This document shows, one piece after another, positions 21,060-33,199 of a stretch of DNA of 35,975 nt (positions within the stretch are counted from its first letter, which is position 1; every line of letters starts with the position of its first letter). The stretch comes from Trachelipus rathkii (lineage: Eukaryota > Arthropoda > Malacostraca > Isopoda > Trachelipodidae), in the NCBI GenBank assembly GCA_015478945.1, contig JABUQX010027662.1, positions 55,001 to 90,975 of the forward strand, read 5' to 3'. Below the pieces are notes generated by a model. It was given only the letters and a program-made list of their open reading frames with translations, had not been told where the DNA came from and made no database searches. Made by a program: the position numbers and the translations under genes.

Positions 21060-24000
21060 AGAAGAGCTAAAATTGATACCCTCGCGATTGCACGAGAGAA
21101 TAACCGATGACAGCCAGAATAGGTTATTTAAAATAGAAAAAATGGAGTTTTGTTTGTTTTTTTTTTGTTTTTTCTGTGTTGGCGCGGGCAGTGACTGATA
21201 GCTGAATTATCCAACATTGAGAGAAGATGTATATTTTAATATACTATCGTTGCCTTAATAAAAGAATTAAAATATTATATTGAGAGACTCACACGTATGA
21301 AGTGATGTAATAAAGATTTAAATGTATTTGACAAGGATTGTCAATTATGAAAGAAGAAGTCATATTCTATTTCCTTACCACTTATGACGAACATATAATT
21401 AGGAGAAGGCTTATGTATGTGCAGTCAATATTCGAGGTTATCGGGTATTGCTTATACTAAAAATAGGGAGAAAAACTGTTATGTATATCAAATCATGATA
21501 ATGATATATCTCAAGATATATTTATTTTAATTCACTAGCTTATTATACTCATTCTTGTAACAGGAGCACGGTATAAGGAATTAAATTAAGTGAGCTGTAT
21601 CCTTATTAGATTGTTAAAAGTAGATAAAATTAAAATATACATAATGTATATATTATTAGGAAAAGTTTGATACTCAGACACTATCTAGTTATTCTGAATT
21701 TCTACACAAATTAGTTACTACCATTGTATAGTATAGAAGTGATTAATTATTGATCATTTTAGAATAAACATATGACTTAATAAAAAGAAAATAAAAAAGA
21801 AAGGTGTTAAATGATAATATATAGTGAAATAACCCTCTTAGGCGATATTCTAGTAAACGAAAAGTGATGTATCAGATCTTCCATCATGCTATTTAATGTT
21901 TACTATTGAGAGAAGCTAATCAGGATCCAATACTATTATTATCTCCCCAACCAGAAGTTCTAACTTCAGTATACCAAGTTGAAATTCACTTAAAAGTAAT
22001 CTGATTTATAACTCGCTCAATAGTAGCAGTCAACTAATTGATCATTAATAGTTGTAGATGTTAATATGAGTTGAGTAGTTTAGGTGTAAAGTTTTTATTT
22101 GATTGAGTTAAATATATCATAACCAAGGCCGAGTTATTATCAATTTTTAGGTGTAATAAGTAAGTGTTTAATATTAACACACTATCTTCAATTTTAATTA
22201 TTCAATTAATTATATGGCATTAGAACCTATACACCAAGAAATAAGAAAATTAAATAAATAGGTTTATATAATTTTTATTTAGAAAGGGATAATAATAACT
22301 TTAATTATAAAAAAATATATATATCTGAAAAATAAAAAATAAAGGCAGATCATTCTCTTTTTTTTTAAATATCTAATATAATATATATTTACCGGGCAAG
22401 CTATTTTAATTTATACTTGCCTGGTTCCTCAATGTTGAGCAACAACTATTCCTTCTCTAAAGCAGCCGAGAGAGGAAATTAAAAAAATCACCTCAACAAA
22501 TTCCACCAATTACCTGAATCAAAATTATGATATCAGCATATTAACCTTTGTGCAATACAAAAATTATAGATTTTTATATATATCCTCATTATAACGAGTA
22601 TTATGTGGCTTATTACGAGAAAAATGATAATATTAGATATAGAATTAGGTATACATTGAGTTACCTAGAAGTAGATTATGAATTTATAGAAAATTCTATA
22701 ATGAATTGAGGAGTATATATACTTATTGGAGTTAGTAAAGGATATTATCCATTTACATATATAGAATAGATATGGAGATTGGTCATCGGCTATTTAAGAA
22801 GTGAAGTATGATTAAGTGTTATATTAATCTTATCACTTTTAATAAATATGATATTCTATCATTTGTATTCTATTTATTAGCTATTAATGCTTATTATAGT
22901 TCATTATTTAGCCACTGGGTATTCATTATAACAAATATTATATAAATAAGTATATTGAAAACTTATATTTTTAGTAATTTCATTGGATAACATCTGCAAA
23001 GACAATAGACAAAGATGTGCTTAATTTATTGCATGGGAGCTTAATAAGGATTTATATATTGCTGCAACTCGATGATCATTATTGCATTTAGATCAAGAAA
23101 AGGAACTTAACATATAGTATTTCATGTATTGATATAAGTATCTTTTATATTATTCAAAAGGATGATTATTGTTTTGTGATATTAACATCACACAAATTAA
23201 ATATAAAAATATAATAAGTGGATAACTTTATTTTAGATACATAGAATTGGAATAAAATTTTCCATGAGTGGAAAGAAAAATCTACAGGGAGAAAACAAAC
23301 TATTGAAGTGAGAAAATCTGTATGATTAATATTTCACATCACGGGTAGAAAGTTAAGTTATTAATCAATAGATTTTAAGTCTATTAATTAATATATAATT
23401 TACTTTCTAATTAAATTACAATTATTAATTTAATAAAATATATATAATTGACTATTATATTTATTCATAATTTTAAAATGATAAGAGTAGTTTTAGAAGT
23501 ATTATAATTCATTAAAATTCTTGACCATCGTTTGAGTTTAGTTAACTATATTTTATGTGTGGGTATATTTGGATTTTATTCCTTTATTTCATAGATTACT
23601 TTTTCAACGATATCTTTATCAGTAATGTCAATTTGTAGAAAACTTTACTGAATTGATAGTAAGTTTAAGTTATTATCTCCATTGAGACCTGCTCACATAA
23701 AGATATATAAGTTGTAAGTGATATATTTTCTCATTATGTATATTTTAATTCCAGGTAATATATATATTATCCATTTTATATAACATCTTTTTATATTAAA
23801 TAATTAAATTATAATATAAAATTTGTATAAAATGTAGTAATTGATATATATATATATTAATACTTAAACTAAAGTAAATTAATAATCATGGTAATGGCAT
23901 TTCCAAGTAGATTGCAATGAACTAAGTTTCCCAAAATCAAAAATAATTACAAAGAGTGGGAAACTATGACTTTATGTGCATAGCTATATGTTGCTCACTG

Positions 24001-24781
24001 GATATAATGTAAAATGAATAAAATTATTGTGCACAACATAGACAATCCTAATCAATCCAGTACCTGGCGTTTCTTCTTCTTGTCTATAATTACACTTAAT
24101 TATACCTCAACGCGTAAATACGAGTTTGTCCATACTTAAGAAAGACAGAGATATTAATATTAATAAATTCAGTAAAATTTTAATTCCATAAATGTATGAT
24201 TGATACTTTTGATTTTGTAGAGTGCATAGTTGGGCTCTTTCAACACTCACGACAAAATACGAAAAGATTTATTGAAGGATTTATTTAATGGTAAAATAAA
24301 AGGTTTATTTATATAATGGATAGAATGGCAATGGGCACAATAACCTTTATTATTCCAGGAAGAAATTGCTTAAATACAACTATTTACTTACACAGCAAGA
24401 AAAACTTTCAAAGTTTAGTTTAGTTCTATAATCTTCAATTTCCTGTTTGATTGATTTTTACATAAACAATTAATGGTGGAGTTCACTGTTCGTTAATTAG
24501 ACAAACTTGAGTGTTACACAAATAGAGAGCGCGACGTTAACTCAGAATATATAAGATATATAGACTGAGGATAAAATTTATATTTTGCGGAATACACATA
24601 TAAGCTTTTATACAATAACCAATTATATATTTGATTTCAACGAATTAATTATATATACATATTTATGTGAAATATTTTTGAAAATAATTGTGATGACAAC
24701 ATAGAGTTTATCTATCAATATTATTTTCTTAGCATGACACAGGTATATAAAAATAGAAAATGATAAATAATTCTACTACAC
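21060..24781. other. AT-rich spacer without a supported gene
   Basis: About 3.7 kb of low-GC, unique-looking sequence. No frame above 60 codons occurs on either strand, and no transposase, RT or RNA motif was seen. Confidence 0.55.
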
Positions 24782-25063
24782 ATTAATATAATATAATTAA
24801 TATATATTATATATATTATTTTATAATATATAATATATATATATATTATATATATATTACTATATATTAATATATAATATTATATAATGATATATATATA
24901 ATATATATTAATATATAATTATATATAATATATCATATATATATTAAGTATATATATATATATATAATATATTATTAAAAATTAATATTATTATAGTATA
25001 TATAATATATATAATATATAATATTATATATATATATATTATTAAACTTATTATATATACTAT
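24782..25063. repeat. imperfect (TA)n array
   Basis: About 280 bases of A/T-only sequence, TATATA runs broken by AATATTA and TTAATATA variants. Confidence 0.9.
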
Positions 25064-27160
25064 TTTCCAGAAATTAAGTATGTATATTTCAATACCAGCA
25101 CTATTTAACCTTCTTATTTCTTATTATTCACTTTATAACACTGGCATACTCTAGAGTGTCTTATTATGCAAAAGAATTATAATTTTGTCTTTTTGCAAAA
25201 TGTATCTGTTACCAACATTTATCCATTTTGGACATAAACTCCAAGACGAAATACACAAATATCATCATCTTACAATATAAACGTGATATATATTTTATAT
25301 TATTTTACAATGGATTCATGATTTAATTTTGAATGAAATCATCCAAACGCGCTTGAAAAAATAATCACCTCACCTCATGGATACACTTTACGATTATTGA
25401 TGTTTTACTTATGTGATGATATCGTTATAATTCTATCTTGTAAAAAATTTGAGTGACAATTTAATAACACATAGTATGGTTTTATATACCTTAAATTATT
25501 TACTTTAAATATTGAATAATCATATAATATATATAAAAATTATTTAAATGAACTATAATTTTATTCTCAAAGTAGTAAATACTGATAAATATTCAAATTA
25601 TTTTACATAATAGTAACTATCAGTTGAAAAATTAGTAGCAAAACGAATGACTCTGATTCCCTTAAATATTTATATTCTTGTGTAATAATAAAGTCCTCCA
25701 TAGCAAGTGACAATCTCCTTAAGAGCTTTTTGGTAAGTAAGTTTTAATATATCCTTATTTTTAATTTTCAATGACATATTGGTGAAATAAATAAAATTAT
25801 TGATGTTCTTTATCGTCACGAATTTGGACATACACTTGAATGCATGGTTGTATTTGAGAAAAAGTAGAATTAAAGATGGTCACTATAAACTTATCTGACC
25901 GCACCAAAAAAAAAAAAATTTATTATTTAGTATTTTTTTTTTTTATTTTCTTGTATATTTAAGTGACCTGCCCTTAACGAGAGCGTAGAGTATGTAGTTA
26001 TATTTTAATTAATTTACTTTTTACTTATTTATTAAACAACAGATTTTAGAATGGTATGGGTCATGAAGTGTTTTTGGTAGTGTATTTCGGAGATATTATG
26101 GAAAAATAAGAAAAAAGGTCCAAAATTATTTTTTCACAACTAATTCTAGGTAAATATAATTATATAACATTTTTATTCTACTGATATCACAGTTAAATTA
26201 ACATTGATAAGTTATAGATATTATTGAAAAAGATTGAACTCAGTTACTAATTCTCTACGATTTCTGGTTCTAATCAATTGAAGACGTACGATAAAAAATA
26301 AAAGTATCTCTTAATACCTATGAAAGTTTTTATGGGGGATGCATTAAAAAAATAAAATAAAAAAAAAAAAGCAAATTTTCTTATTGAAATTATAATGTAT
26401 GTCATAAATGAGTTTGTTATTGATACTGTGCATTTTTGACAACTTTTTTTTATCTCAATACATCACAGTATAATTTTTGCCAATATTCAATAGAAACTTG
26501 AGTGATAGTTTTTCACTCACTTAAATAGAATATATACGTTGTTTCTCTATTTAATCCTTATTACTCACTAACAACAACATTTTAGGGTTATTGGATGTTC
26601 TAATTGACCAAGCGAATTTACCTAAGATGTAGTATACACAAGTTAATTATTTTATTAAATACTATCTCACTTAGATTTCCCATCATCCGTCATCATTTTA
26701 AATACATATTCGAGAATAATATACATTAATGACATACTTCTGTGAATGACTGTAGTCCTTTTTGTTCCCTGTTTATATATATATACTTATTTTGTATAAT
26801 ATTGTGAGACGAGAGAAATTTTTAAATTAGTCTGTATGAAGCGCAATAATTAAAATTTATATTTGCGGTCATCAAAGTTAAAACAGTTTCTTCAACTCTT
26901 AGCACTTAAATTTATTAGACACTGACTCCTGATTCCACATTCCTGATAAAAGTTATAATAAAAATTTTACACATAAAAAAAATTTACTATACAATTCATC
27001 TAGAAGATTTGACTTTTTGTATTGAAAGATCTTTATCAATCTACTCATTAGATAAACTCTCAAGTTCAGGGGTATAAATTGTTCCCCTGAGTGGTATTAA
27101 TATTATATGCCAATCTTCACGATACATATATAATCACCCACGGCGAATACGTAATACTAA
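25064..27160. other. AT-rich spacer without a supported gene
   Basis: Low-GC sequence with homopolymer A and T runs. No coding region or element is recognised. The A13/T12 inverted homopolymer pair inside it is listed separately. Confidence 0.55.
25906..25944. repeat. A13-loop-T12 inverted homopolymer pair
   Basis: Thirteen A (25906-25918), a 14-base A/T-rich loop, then twelve T (25933-25944). The arms can pair into a simple hairpin. It may be the junction of two oppositely oriented poly(A) tails or chance in AT-rich DNA. Confidence 0.7.
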
Positions 27161-28055
27161 TATTTTTAGTATAAATTATATTACTATTATTTATATTACT
27201 TATAGACTTTCATATATTATTACTAGATACTAATAATTTATAAAGTTTATATATATATATAATTATTACTCAATTATTATAATTATTGATATAATATATA
27301 TTAGATATATATTATAGTATTAATATATAGACTATATATTATACTATATAATTATACTAATAATATATATTCTATATATAAGGTAATAATTATCACTATT
27401 ATATATATATAATAATATATATATTAATATAATTCATATATATATAGATATATATATATTATATTATATTATATAATAAATATATAATATAATTATATAT
27501 ATATTATATATAATATATTTATATTATTTGATATATAAAATATATATTTGATATACTATATTATTATAATATATATTATATATAATCATTAATATTAATT
27601 ATAATATAAATAAAATAGTAGAGATATATATATTAATATAATAAATATATAAATTATTATAAATATATTATATATATATATAAGTATTAATATTTATATA
27701 TTATATAATTATATATACTAATAAATTTAATTAATATAATATATATATTATTATATAATTAATATTATATATATAGATAATATATATTATATATAATAAT
27801 ATTAGAAGTTATATGTATATTATAATATATAATTAAATAAATATATTATATTATAATATATAATATAATATTTTATAATATTATAAAATACAATTATAAG
27901 TATATAAATTAAATTATAATAAGTTTATTTAATATTATTTATATAATACATTTTTTATTATACGACTTATATATATATAATAGATATACATATAGGTATA
28001 TATACATAATTATTTTATTAGTAGTTTATATTATATATATAGGTTTATTATACAA
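27161..28055. repeat. imperfect (TA)n array, about 0.9 kb
   Basis: Second largest A/T-only array. It is more degraded than the 12.8 kb one, with frequent TTAATTAA, ATTAGATA and AATAAATA interruptions. Confidence 0.88.
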
Positions 28056-28672
28056 AGTACTTATACTATCCTATATAAGTACTAAGTATAATATGGTTAA
28101 ATAATATTAAATCAAACCTGTATATCACACTAAAAAACTAGTCTGCTCCTAGGGAACGGATCTTAATTTAATATGAAAGAAGCGACGATTCCAGACAGGG
28201 CACGAAATTAGACCTGATAAGGAGTAAAAAAAAATTTATTTTCCATACGTTGTCAAAGGAAAAATTTTACATTCATCTTGCAGGATCAGTACAATTATAA
28301 TAACACTAATATATTCGCCTCATTCAAATCATCAAATATTGAAACGAAAAATAAAAAACACTAAAAATAAACGATAACAAATTAAAATTATATTTTTTTA
28401 AGTTGAAAGACTTCACCAGAAATAAAGAATTAAGAGTTACAAATCATAGTAATACAGGGCAGTCAAAATTTATTTACATATATTATACTTTATTCATATA
28501 TATAATACTATATTACTCTATACAACATAGGGTGTATAGTGGGGGTATGTATTGACGGTCGTAGTACTGGCAAGCAAGGTTAAGTGGGGCATAATTTTAT
28601 AGTAAAACAGTGATGTAGTGACGTTTATTATATGCAAAGTAAGGTACTAACACTATTTTTCTTCATAATGAA

Positions 28673-29045
28673 TAGAGAGGAAGAGAGAGAAGAGAGAGGA
28701 GGGAAGAGTAAGATGAAGAAGAGAGAATGAGAGTAGAAGATGAAGAGATAGAGATAGAGATGAAGAGAGAGAGAGAGAGTAGAGAGTGTAGAGAGTAGAG
28801 AGAGAGGGGAAATAGAGTGAGAGAGAGGAGAGAGAGTAGAGGAAGAGGCCAATTAGGCAACTCAGGGAGATGAGAGAGAGAGAAGAGGAGAGAATGGTCT
28901 TTGATAGTGGAGAGAGAGAGAGGAGAAGTTGGTGAGAGAGATATAGATAGAGAGATTGTTAAAGAGATGTAAACGTAATATATTATAGTAAAGAGTAATT
29001 AGAGTAAAGAGAAGTTTAAGAGGAGTATATAGAGTAGAGTAATTA
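28673..29045 (+). repeat. (GA)n polypurine array, left
   Basis: The + strand is almost all purine: GAGAGA runs mixed with GAAGA, TAGAGAG and GATGAAGAG variants. Ser/Leu-rich minus-strand frames at 28628-28860 are translations of the CT repeat and are not genes. Such mirror-symmetric polypurine tracts can adopt triplex (H-DNA) structures. Confidence 0.92.
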
Positions 29046-29162
29046 GTGATATAAAACGAGATCTAATATTACTGTAGGAGGTGACAATGCTTGTAAAAGT
29101 AAGGAAGAAGGTGTTAAAGTCTTTCAAGATTTTTATTAGAGCATGAAATTTATTAACGGTAG

Positions 29163-29192
29163 TAGAGTTAGAGAGAGAGAGGAGAGAGAGAC
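29163..29192 (+). repeat. short (GA)n tract
   Basis: GAGAGAGAGAGGAGAGAGAG between the larger left and right arrays, at the left edge of the non-repetitive segment. Confidence 0.85.
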
Positions 29193-29280
29193 ACATACGC
29201 ACCTCTCTCCGCAAAAGGACTAGGGAGGAATGGTGCATAGCATGCACTGGAGAACGAGAATAGTAGTAAGAGAAATATGA

Positions 29281-29565
29281 ATGGAGCAAGTCGAAAGAAA
29301 AGAACAACCTTTTACTTTAGTGAAATCTCGTATCGAGAGAGGTCACGAAAAGAAAGCCAACAGGCATGAGAGAAATGAACACGGGAGGAGACGAGCGACG
29401 AGGGAGACAGCGACTCACGATAGGCATGCATCCGATCAATGTAAGGAGGTGAGCAAAGTACATCTGCAGCCCAAGAGGGAGTACCACAAGAGATTGAGGT
29501 CCCTCATAAGAGAGAAAAGAGAGAGAGAGCACGAGCATTCCACAAGAGAGTCCTTTTATGAGTAG
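29281..29565 (+). CDS. hypothetical charged 94-residue open frame between (GA)n arrays
   Basis: ATG at 29281 to TAG at 29563-29565. The product is extremely charged: Arg/Lys/Glu/His dominate, for example RNEHGRRRATRETATHDRHA near residue 31, with an RxxR-rich C-terminal part (REKREREHEH). This bias partly reflects purine-rich DNA and may be non-biological. The segment is not itself a simple repeat and is GC-richer than its flanks. A second frame without a start codon (29592-29747, 52 codons, containing STEKLFRMRSFRRMYEFNED) follows in another phase, so the two could be pieces of one decayed gene. No domain is recognised. A minus-strand frame (29317-29538) lies opposite. I consider real coding unlikely but not excluded. 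Confidence 0.2.
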   Translation: MEQVERKEQPFTLVKSRIERGHEKKANRHERNEHGRRRATRETATHDRHASDQCKEVSKVHLQPKREYHKRLRSLIREKREREHEHSTRESFYE

Positions 29566-29759
29566 CCGTAAGCTAGTATTGCAGAGACTGAGCTGCCAAA
29601 CTACAGCAATTAGATGTCTACTCAGCAGCCAGTACTGAAGTAGATCACGAGACTCGAAGTACCGAGAAGCTATTTCGTATGCGGTCCTTCCGACGGATGT
29701 ATGAGTTCAACGAAGACACGACACTGCACCATTATACAACCGAGCATTAAGACACTACG

Positions 29760-29880
29760 CAGAGAGAGAGAGAGACAGTAAGAGTCAACATAAAGAAAGT
29801 AAGAGAGAGAGGAGAGAGTGAGAATAGAGAGAGAAAGATAGATGAGAGAGAGAGATGATGAGAGAGAGATGAGAAGAGAG

Positions 29881-29918
<38 letters not shown>

Positions 29919-30077
29919 GAGAGTAGAGAAGTACAGATGAAGAGTAAGAATAAGAGAAGATGAACGAAGAGAAAGAAGAAGTAAGGAGAGAAATATAGAG
30001 AGATAGAGAGAGTATGAGAGAGAGAGAGAGAAGACGTCACGAGAGAGAGAAAGAGTAGAGAGATAGAGAGAGTAGAA
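29760..30077 (+). repeat. (GA)n polypurine array, right
   Basis: About 320 bases of GAGAGA with GATGAGAG and TAGAGAG variants. The purest run is about 28 bases at 29886-29913. Purines are again on the + strand, as in the left array, so both belong to one strand-asymmetric district. Confidence 0.92.
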
Positions 30078-30082
30078 ATTAT

Positions 30083-30287
30083 ATACTAATAATAATATAT
30101 ATATATATATAAATAATATTAAATATATATATTATATCTATATATATATTAATATATATATAATATTAATATATAATTAATATGTATATATAATATATTA
30201 ATATTTTATTAATTAATTATATATAATTATATATATATATTAATATGATTAAACTATATGAATATATAATATAATATAATATATACT

Positions 30288-30319
<32 letters not shown>

Positions 30320-30336
30320 TATATTATCATATATAG
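30083..30336. repeat. (TA)n array joined to the (GA)n array
   Basis: A/T-only array that begins within a few bases of the end of the (GA)n array (GAGAGTAGAAATTATATACT). The purest TA alternation is near 30291-30314. Confidence 0.9.
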
Positions 30337-31880
30337 AAAAGTTTTTTGTAATCTTGGTTTTATTTTAAATCAAAAAATCAATTGATTTTTTTTTATTTAT
30401 TTGAATTTTAATTTAGGTAATAAATAGTTATGAATTGTATGATGAAAAATAAAGTAAATGCCCGTAATCTTTCTTAAATATTTAATAATAAGTTTTAGTA
30501 AGTTATAGTATATATATATATATATATACTACTCGTCCAAAATAACGCACCACAATGGTAAATATCACTCGAAGGAACGGGAAAGTAGTCCTCTAAACTC
30601 TAAAGTTACGTTACAAATTAATTACCATCCAACTACATATATCTGTATATCTGAGTAATCCTAATTTTATGATATTTTCTTCTAGAAAACACTTGTAGTC
30701 TGACAACGACTACAATTGATGGAATTCTAAACGTAGTTATAAAAAGATGAAATATCACTCAACTGATCATGACTGATACTAATGTTATCAACTAATGTAT
30801 ATTAATCCACCCTTAAAAATCAAATTTGCTCTAAAAAAAATAAACAAAAATGAAAGAACATTCTATACTATGATTATACGAGCGTCTGATTAGTGGAAAT
30901 TTGAGGTTATAACTCATGACAAGGCTAATACACTATATGGGAATATAGTAATAGTTACAAATAAATCTATCTTATAGGTAAATAACGATAAACCACAAGT
31001 CAACTAGACCGTAGGAAAGAGGTTAGAGGAAAGTTAGTATAGTCGTAAAGAGGTATATATAATATCAATATCAATCAATCATTGTAACTGAAAGCCGATA
31101 ACTCCCATAATAATCACAATTAGGGAGGGAGATAGATGCGTCTATAAATAGTACCTTTTGATCTAAGAGATATCAGTGCGTAGACAGATAAACAACATCT
31201 CAAACCTAATATACCGATAAGGTACTATACAGATTGGGGACCTATATCATTAGGGCATTGGTTCAGACTCTTCCGGTGTGGCGCCACAGGATCAGGAGTT
31301 TTGCTAATCATATAGGTTGGTAGTCAGATATGAACGGTTAAGCACAGAATCCATTATGATAACCATATATCAAATATGATCGCCGAGGCGAGAGAACTAT
31401 GTAATGAGTACTATTACCGCACCTAGGCCACGACACAGAGTATGGTAGATATACTACCAATAATATTTTAAAATTAGGAAATACAGTATATAACGTATCT
31501 GACTGAGATGCATTATATAGTAGAGTCTACCTACTACATATAGGCACGACATCTGCGTTACATATGATAGAGCTTTTCTCGTCGAGGTTACATCAATATA
31601 TACAGGCACAAAGTGAGGTATGAAGTAGACAATACATGTGCGTACGTAATTATATATAACTGCTTATTTCGGAAAATAATTACCTAGGCCCGGAGGCTGC
31701 CAATTTAGGTTCAATACTGTTCATATATAAATACGGTACGCAACATATCTCGATAATGGCGAGATCTGAGGCTAATTTGCCCAGACACTGAAATTCACTA
31801 CAGTTAGAGATGTGATCAACGTGTGCGCCACGAATTGAGACAAGAGGAATGAGCTCTTATGATTAACGATAGATAAAATA
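30337..31880. other. unique region, AT-rich then mid-GC, no gene recognised
   Basis: Spacer to about 30535, including a pure TA run at 30510-30526, then mid-GC sequence with stops in all frames. No frame above 60 codons occurs and no motif is recognised. The composition resembles the decayed-element districts at 10.6-12.5 and 19.3-20.7 kb. Confidence 0.45.
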
Positions 31881-31905
31881 TCTGATGGAGATGTTCACAT
31901 AGTAA

Positions 31906-32493
31906 TCATACAGCCTCTGGACTTGGCGTGCTAGAGCATAAATAGCTTTTCGGAGATCCACTTACTGTCTGCGAGACAGAGAAAATGGCGTTAGCGACAT
32001 TATGAGAGTACAAGTGCCTCGGCATTTCATGATGAATGCCTGACCGCCTGTGAGCGAGTAAGAAGTGAGTGCGGTCGAACATTTTGGCATAACGTACATA
32101 TATCACCATTTGTATTCCCATAAAGGTCAGCCAAGTGGGGTACGTGAAAAGATAGTTTATACCGGCTTTAGGGAAGTGCATCTCTTTATATTTTTTGTGC
32201 CTACGGAGTCTCACACAACATTCTGACTTGGAGATGGGCACTTCTTCACAGCGCAAAAAGAGTCACTATCACTTGACACTCACCTTGGCACTCAAGCATA
32301 ACGTTCGGTAGCGCAATACTGCGCCGCTCCACAGCACCATACAGGCACGCATGACTACCCCAAACCACACAACCGCAAGTGACAATGCAAGACCAAACAA
32401 GGCCCCATTCTGTGAAGCAACTACCTTAGGATCAGTTACAAATATTACGGCGTTGGAAGTGGCCAACATATTAGTCCAGACCTCAACGGCCAA
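31906..32493 (-). pseudogene. unidentified minus-strand frame pair in a GC-richer island
   Basis: Two minus-strand open stretches in the same frame (32493-32269 and 32256-31906; 74 and 116 codons) are separated only by three consecutive stops (TGA TAG TGA, near 32271-32263). The first contains a strongly hydrophobic segment (LFGLALSLAVVWFGVVMRAC) and the second another (TWLTFMGIQMVIYVRY), as in a polytopic membrane protein. I do not recognise a family. The first starts at TTG right after a stop, so no convincing start codon is seen. The text AAG|GTGAGT at 32284/32283 on the minus strand matches a splice donor, so the stops could be intronic, but no fitting acceptor that keeps the frame was found. 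Chance open frames in a 40-45% GC island remain possible. Confidence 0.25.
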
Positions 32494-32497
32494 TCAG
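32488..32497 (+). promoter_or_regulatory. CCAAT-box-like motif
   Basis: GGCCAATCAG matches the NF-Y consensus (RRCCAATSRG) except for its AT-side flexibility. It lies about 200 bases upstream of the ATG at 32700. No TATA box or initiator is apparent. A ten-base match in 36 kb can be chance. Confidence 0.2.
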
Positions 32498-32636
32498 AAC
32501 AATTTTGAAGAGACATATTTCCAGTAAGAAAATATTCCGAAAACTCGAACAAGAACTCGTCAAACCACACGCTATCATCCACTGGACCTCTCTTTCAACT
32601 GGCGAACCATAGCTTCTTCTCTCTGACATGGTCTAG

Positions 32637-33137
32637 ATAGCATCTTGGTATGGTATTGAGAGACTTGTCGAAATATCACCTCAGCTCATTTGCCAGATCA
32701 TGATTGAAACCGACACTATCATAATTCCGTCGAGAGAGGCGAAGAATATGGCTGCAAGGGAATCGAGAGATGTTTCATGCGAGCACACACCTATCTGCAA
32801 CGTCGTCACCGAAACGAAATATAACGATATCGGAAATAAATTTTTGCTCACTTTTGTTATAAAACTAGTATTACTCCATTTTCCCATTAATTTTATCACT
32901 GAGCTGGTGGCGTGGGGAGATGCTGAAAGGGAGATATACCTCTTGTTACATACACCTATATTAACGAATGTTTTCTCACGAGAGACACGTGGAGAGCACC
33001 CTACCGAGAACACCATCACCACTTGTAGAGAGAGACAACTCCACTTTTTGGTAAACCTGAGCCAATATACACAAAAAACTAAATACTTCCATAAACCTGG
33101 ATTTGAGCATAATTGCAAAGAACTTCATGTTCACTAG
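32637..33137 (+). CDS. unidentified open frame, the longest in the window, open on both strands
   Basis: The + frame is open from after the TAG at 32634 to the TAA-free end at a TAG near 33135; the first ATG is at 32700, giving 145 residues. It has one hydrophobic segment (FLLTFVIKLVLLHFPINFIT, about residues 48-67) and several Cys and Glu/Arg residues after it. The minus strand is also open at 32681-33118 (145 residues), with three or four hydrophobic stretches (for example SLAAIFFASLDGIMIVSVSI). Only one strand, or neither, can be the real coding one. I recognise no family on either. A CCAAT-type motif lies about 200 bases upstream of the + frame. Surrounding DNA is stop-rich, so this is the best candidate for a diverged exon in the window. 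Confidence 0.25.
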   Translation: MASWYGIERLVEISPQLICQIMIETDTIIIPSREAKNMAARESRDVSCEHTPICNVVTETKYNDIGNKFLLTFVIKLVLLHFPINFITELVAWGDAEREIYLLLHTPILTNVFSRETRGEHPTENTITTCRERQLHFLVNLSQYTQKTKYFHKPGFEHNCKELHVH

Positions 33138-33199
33138 CTATCATGAGTCGCAAGTATTATCTGGCAACGATGTTGCTCTTTCAGTCAGTTTCTTCAAAC

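Noticed and set aside
28628..30040. Several Ser/Leu-rich minus-strand open frames (28628-28852, 28663-28860, 28999-29307, 29747-30040)
   Set aside because: They are readings of the CT strand of the (GA)n arrays; CTC/TCT/TCC codons avoid stops automatically.
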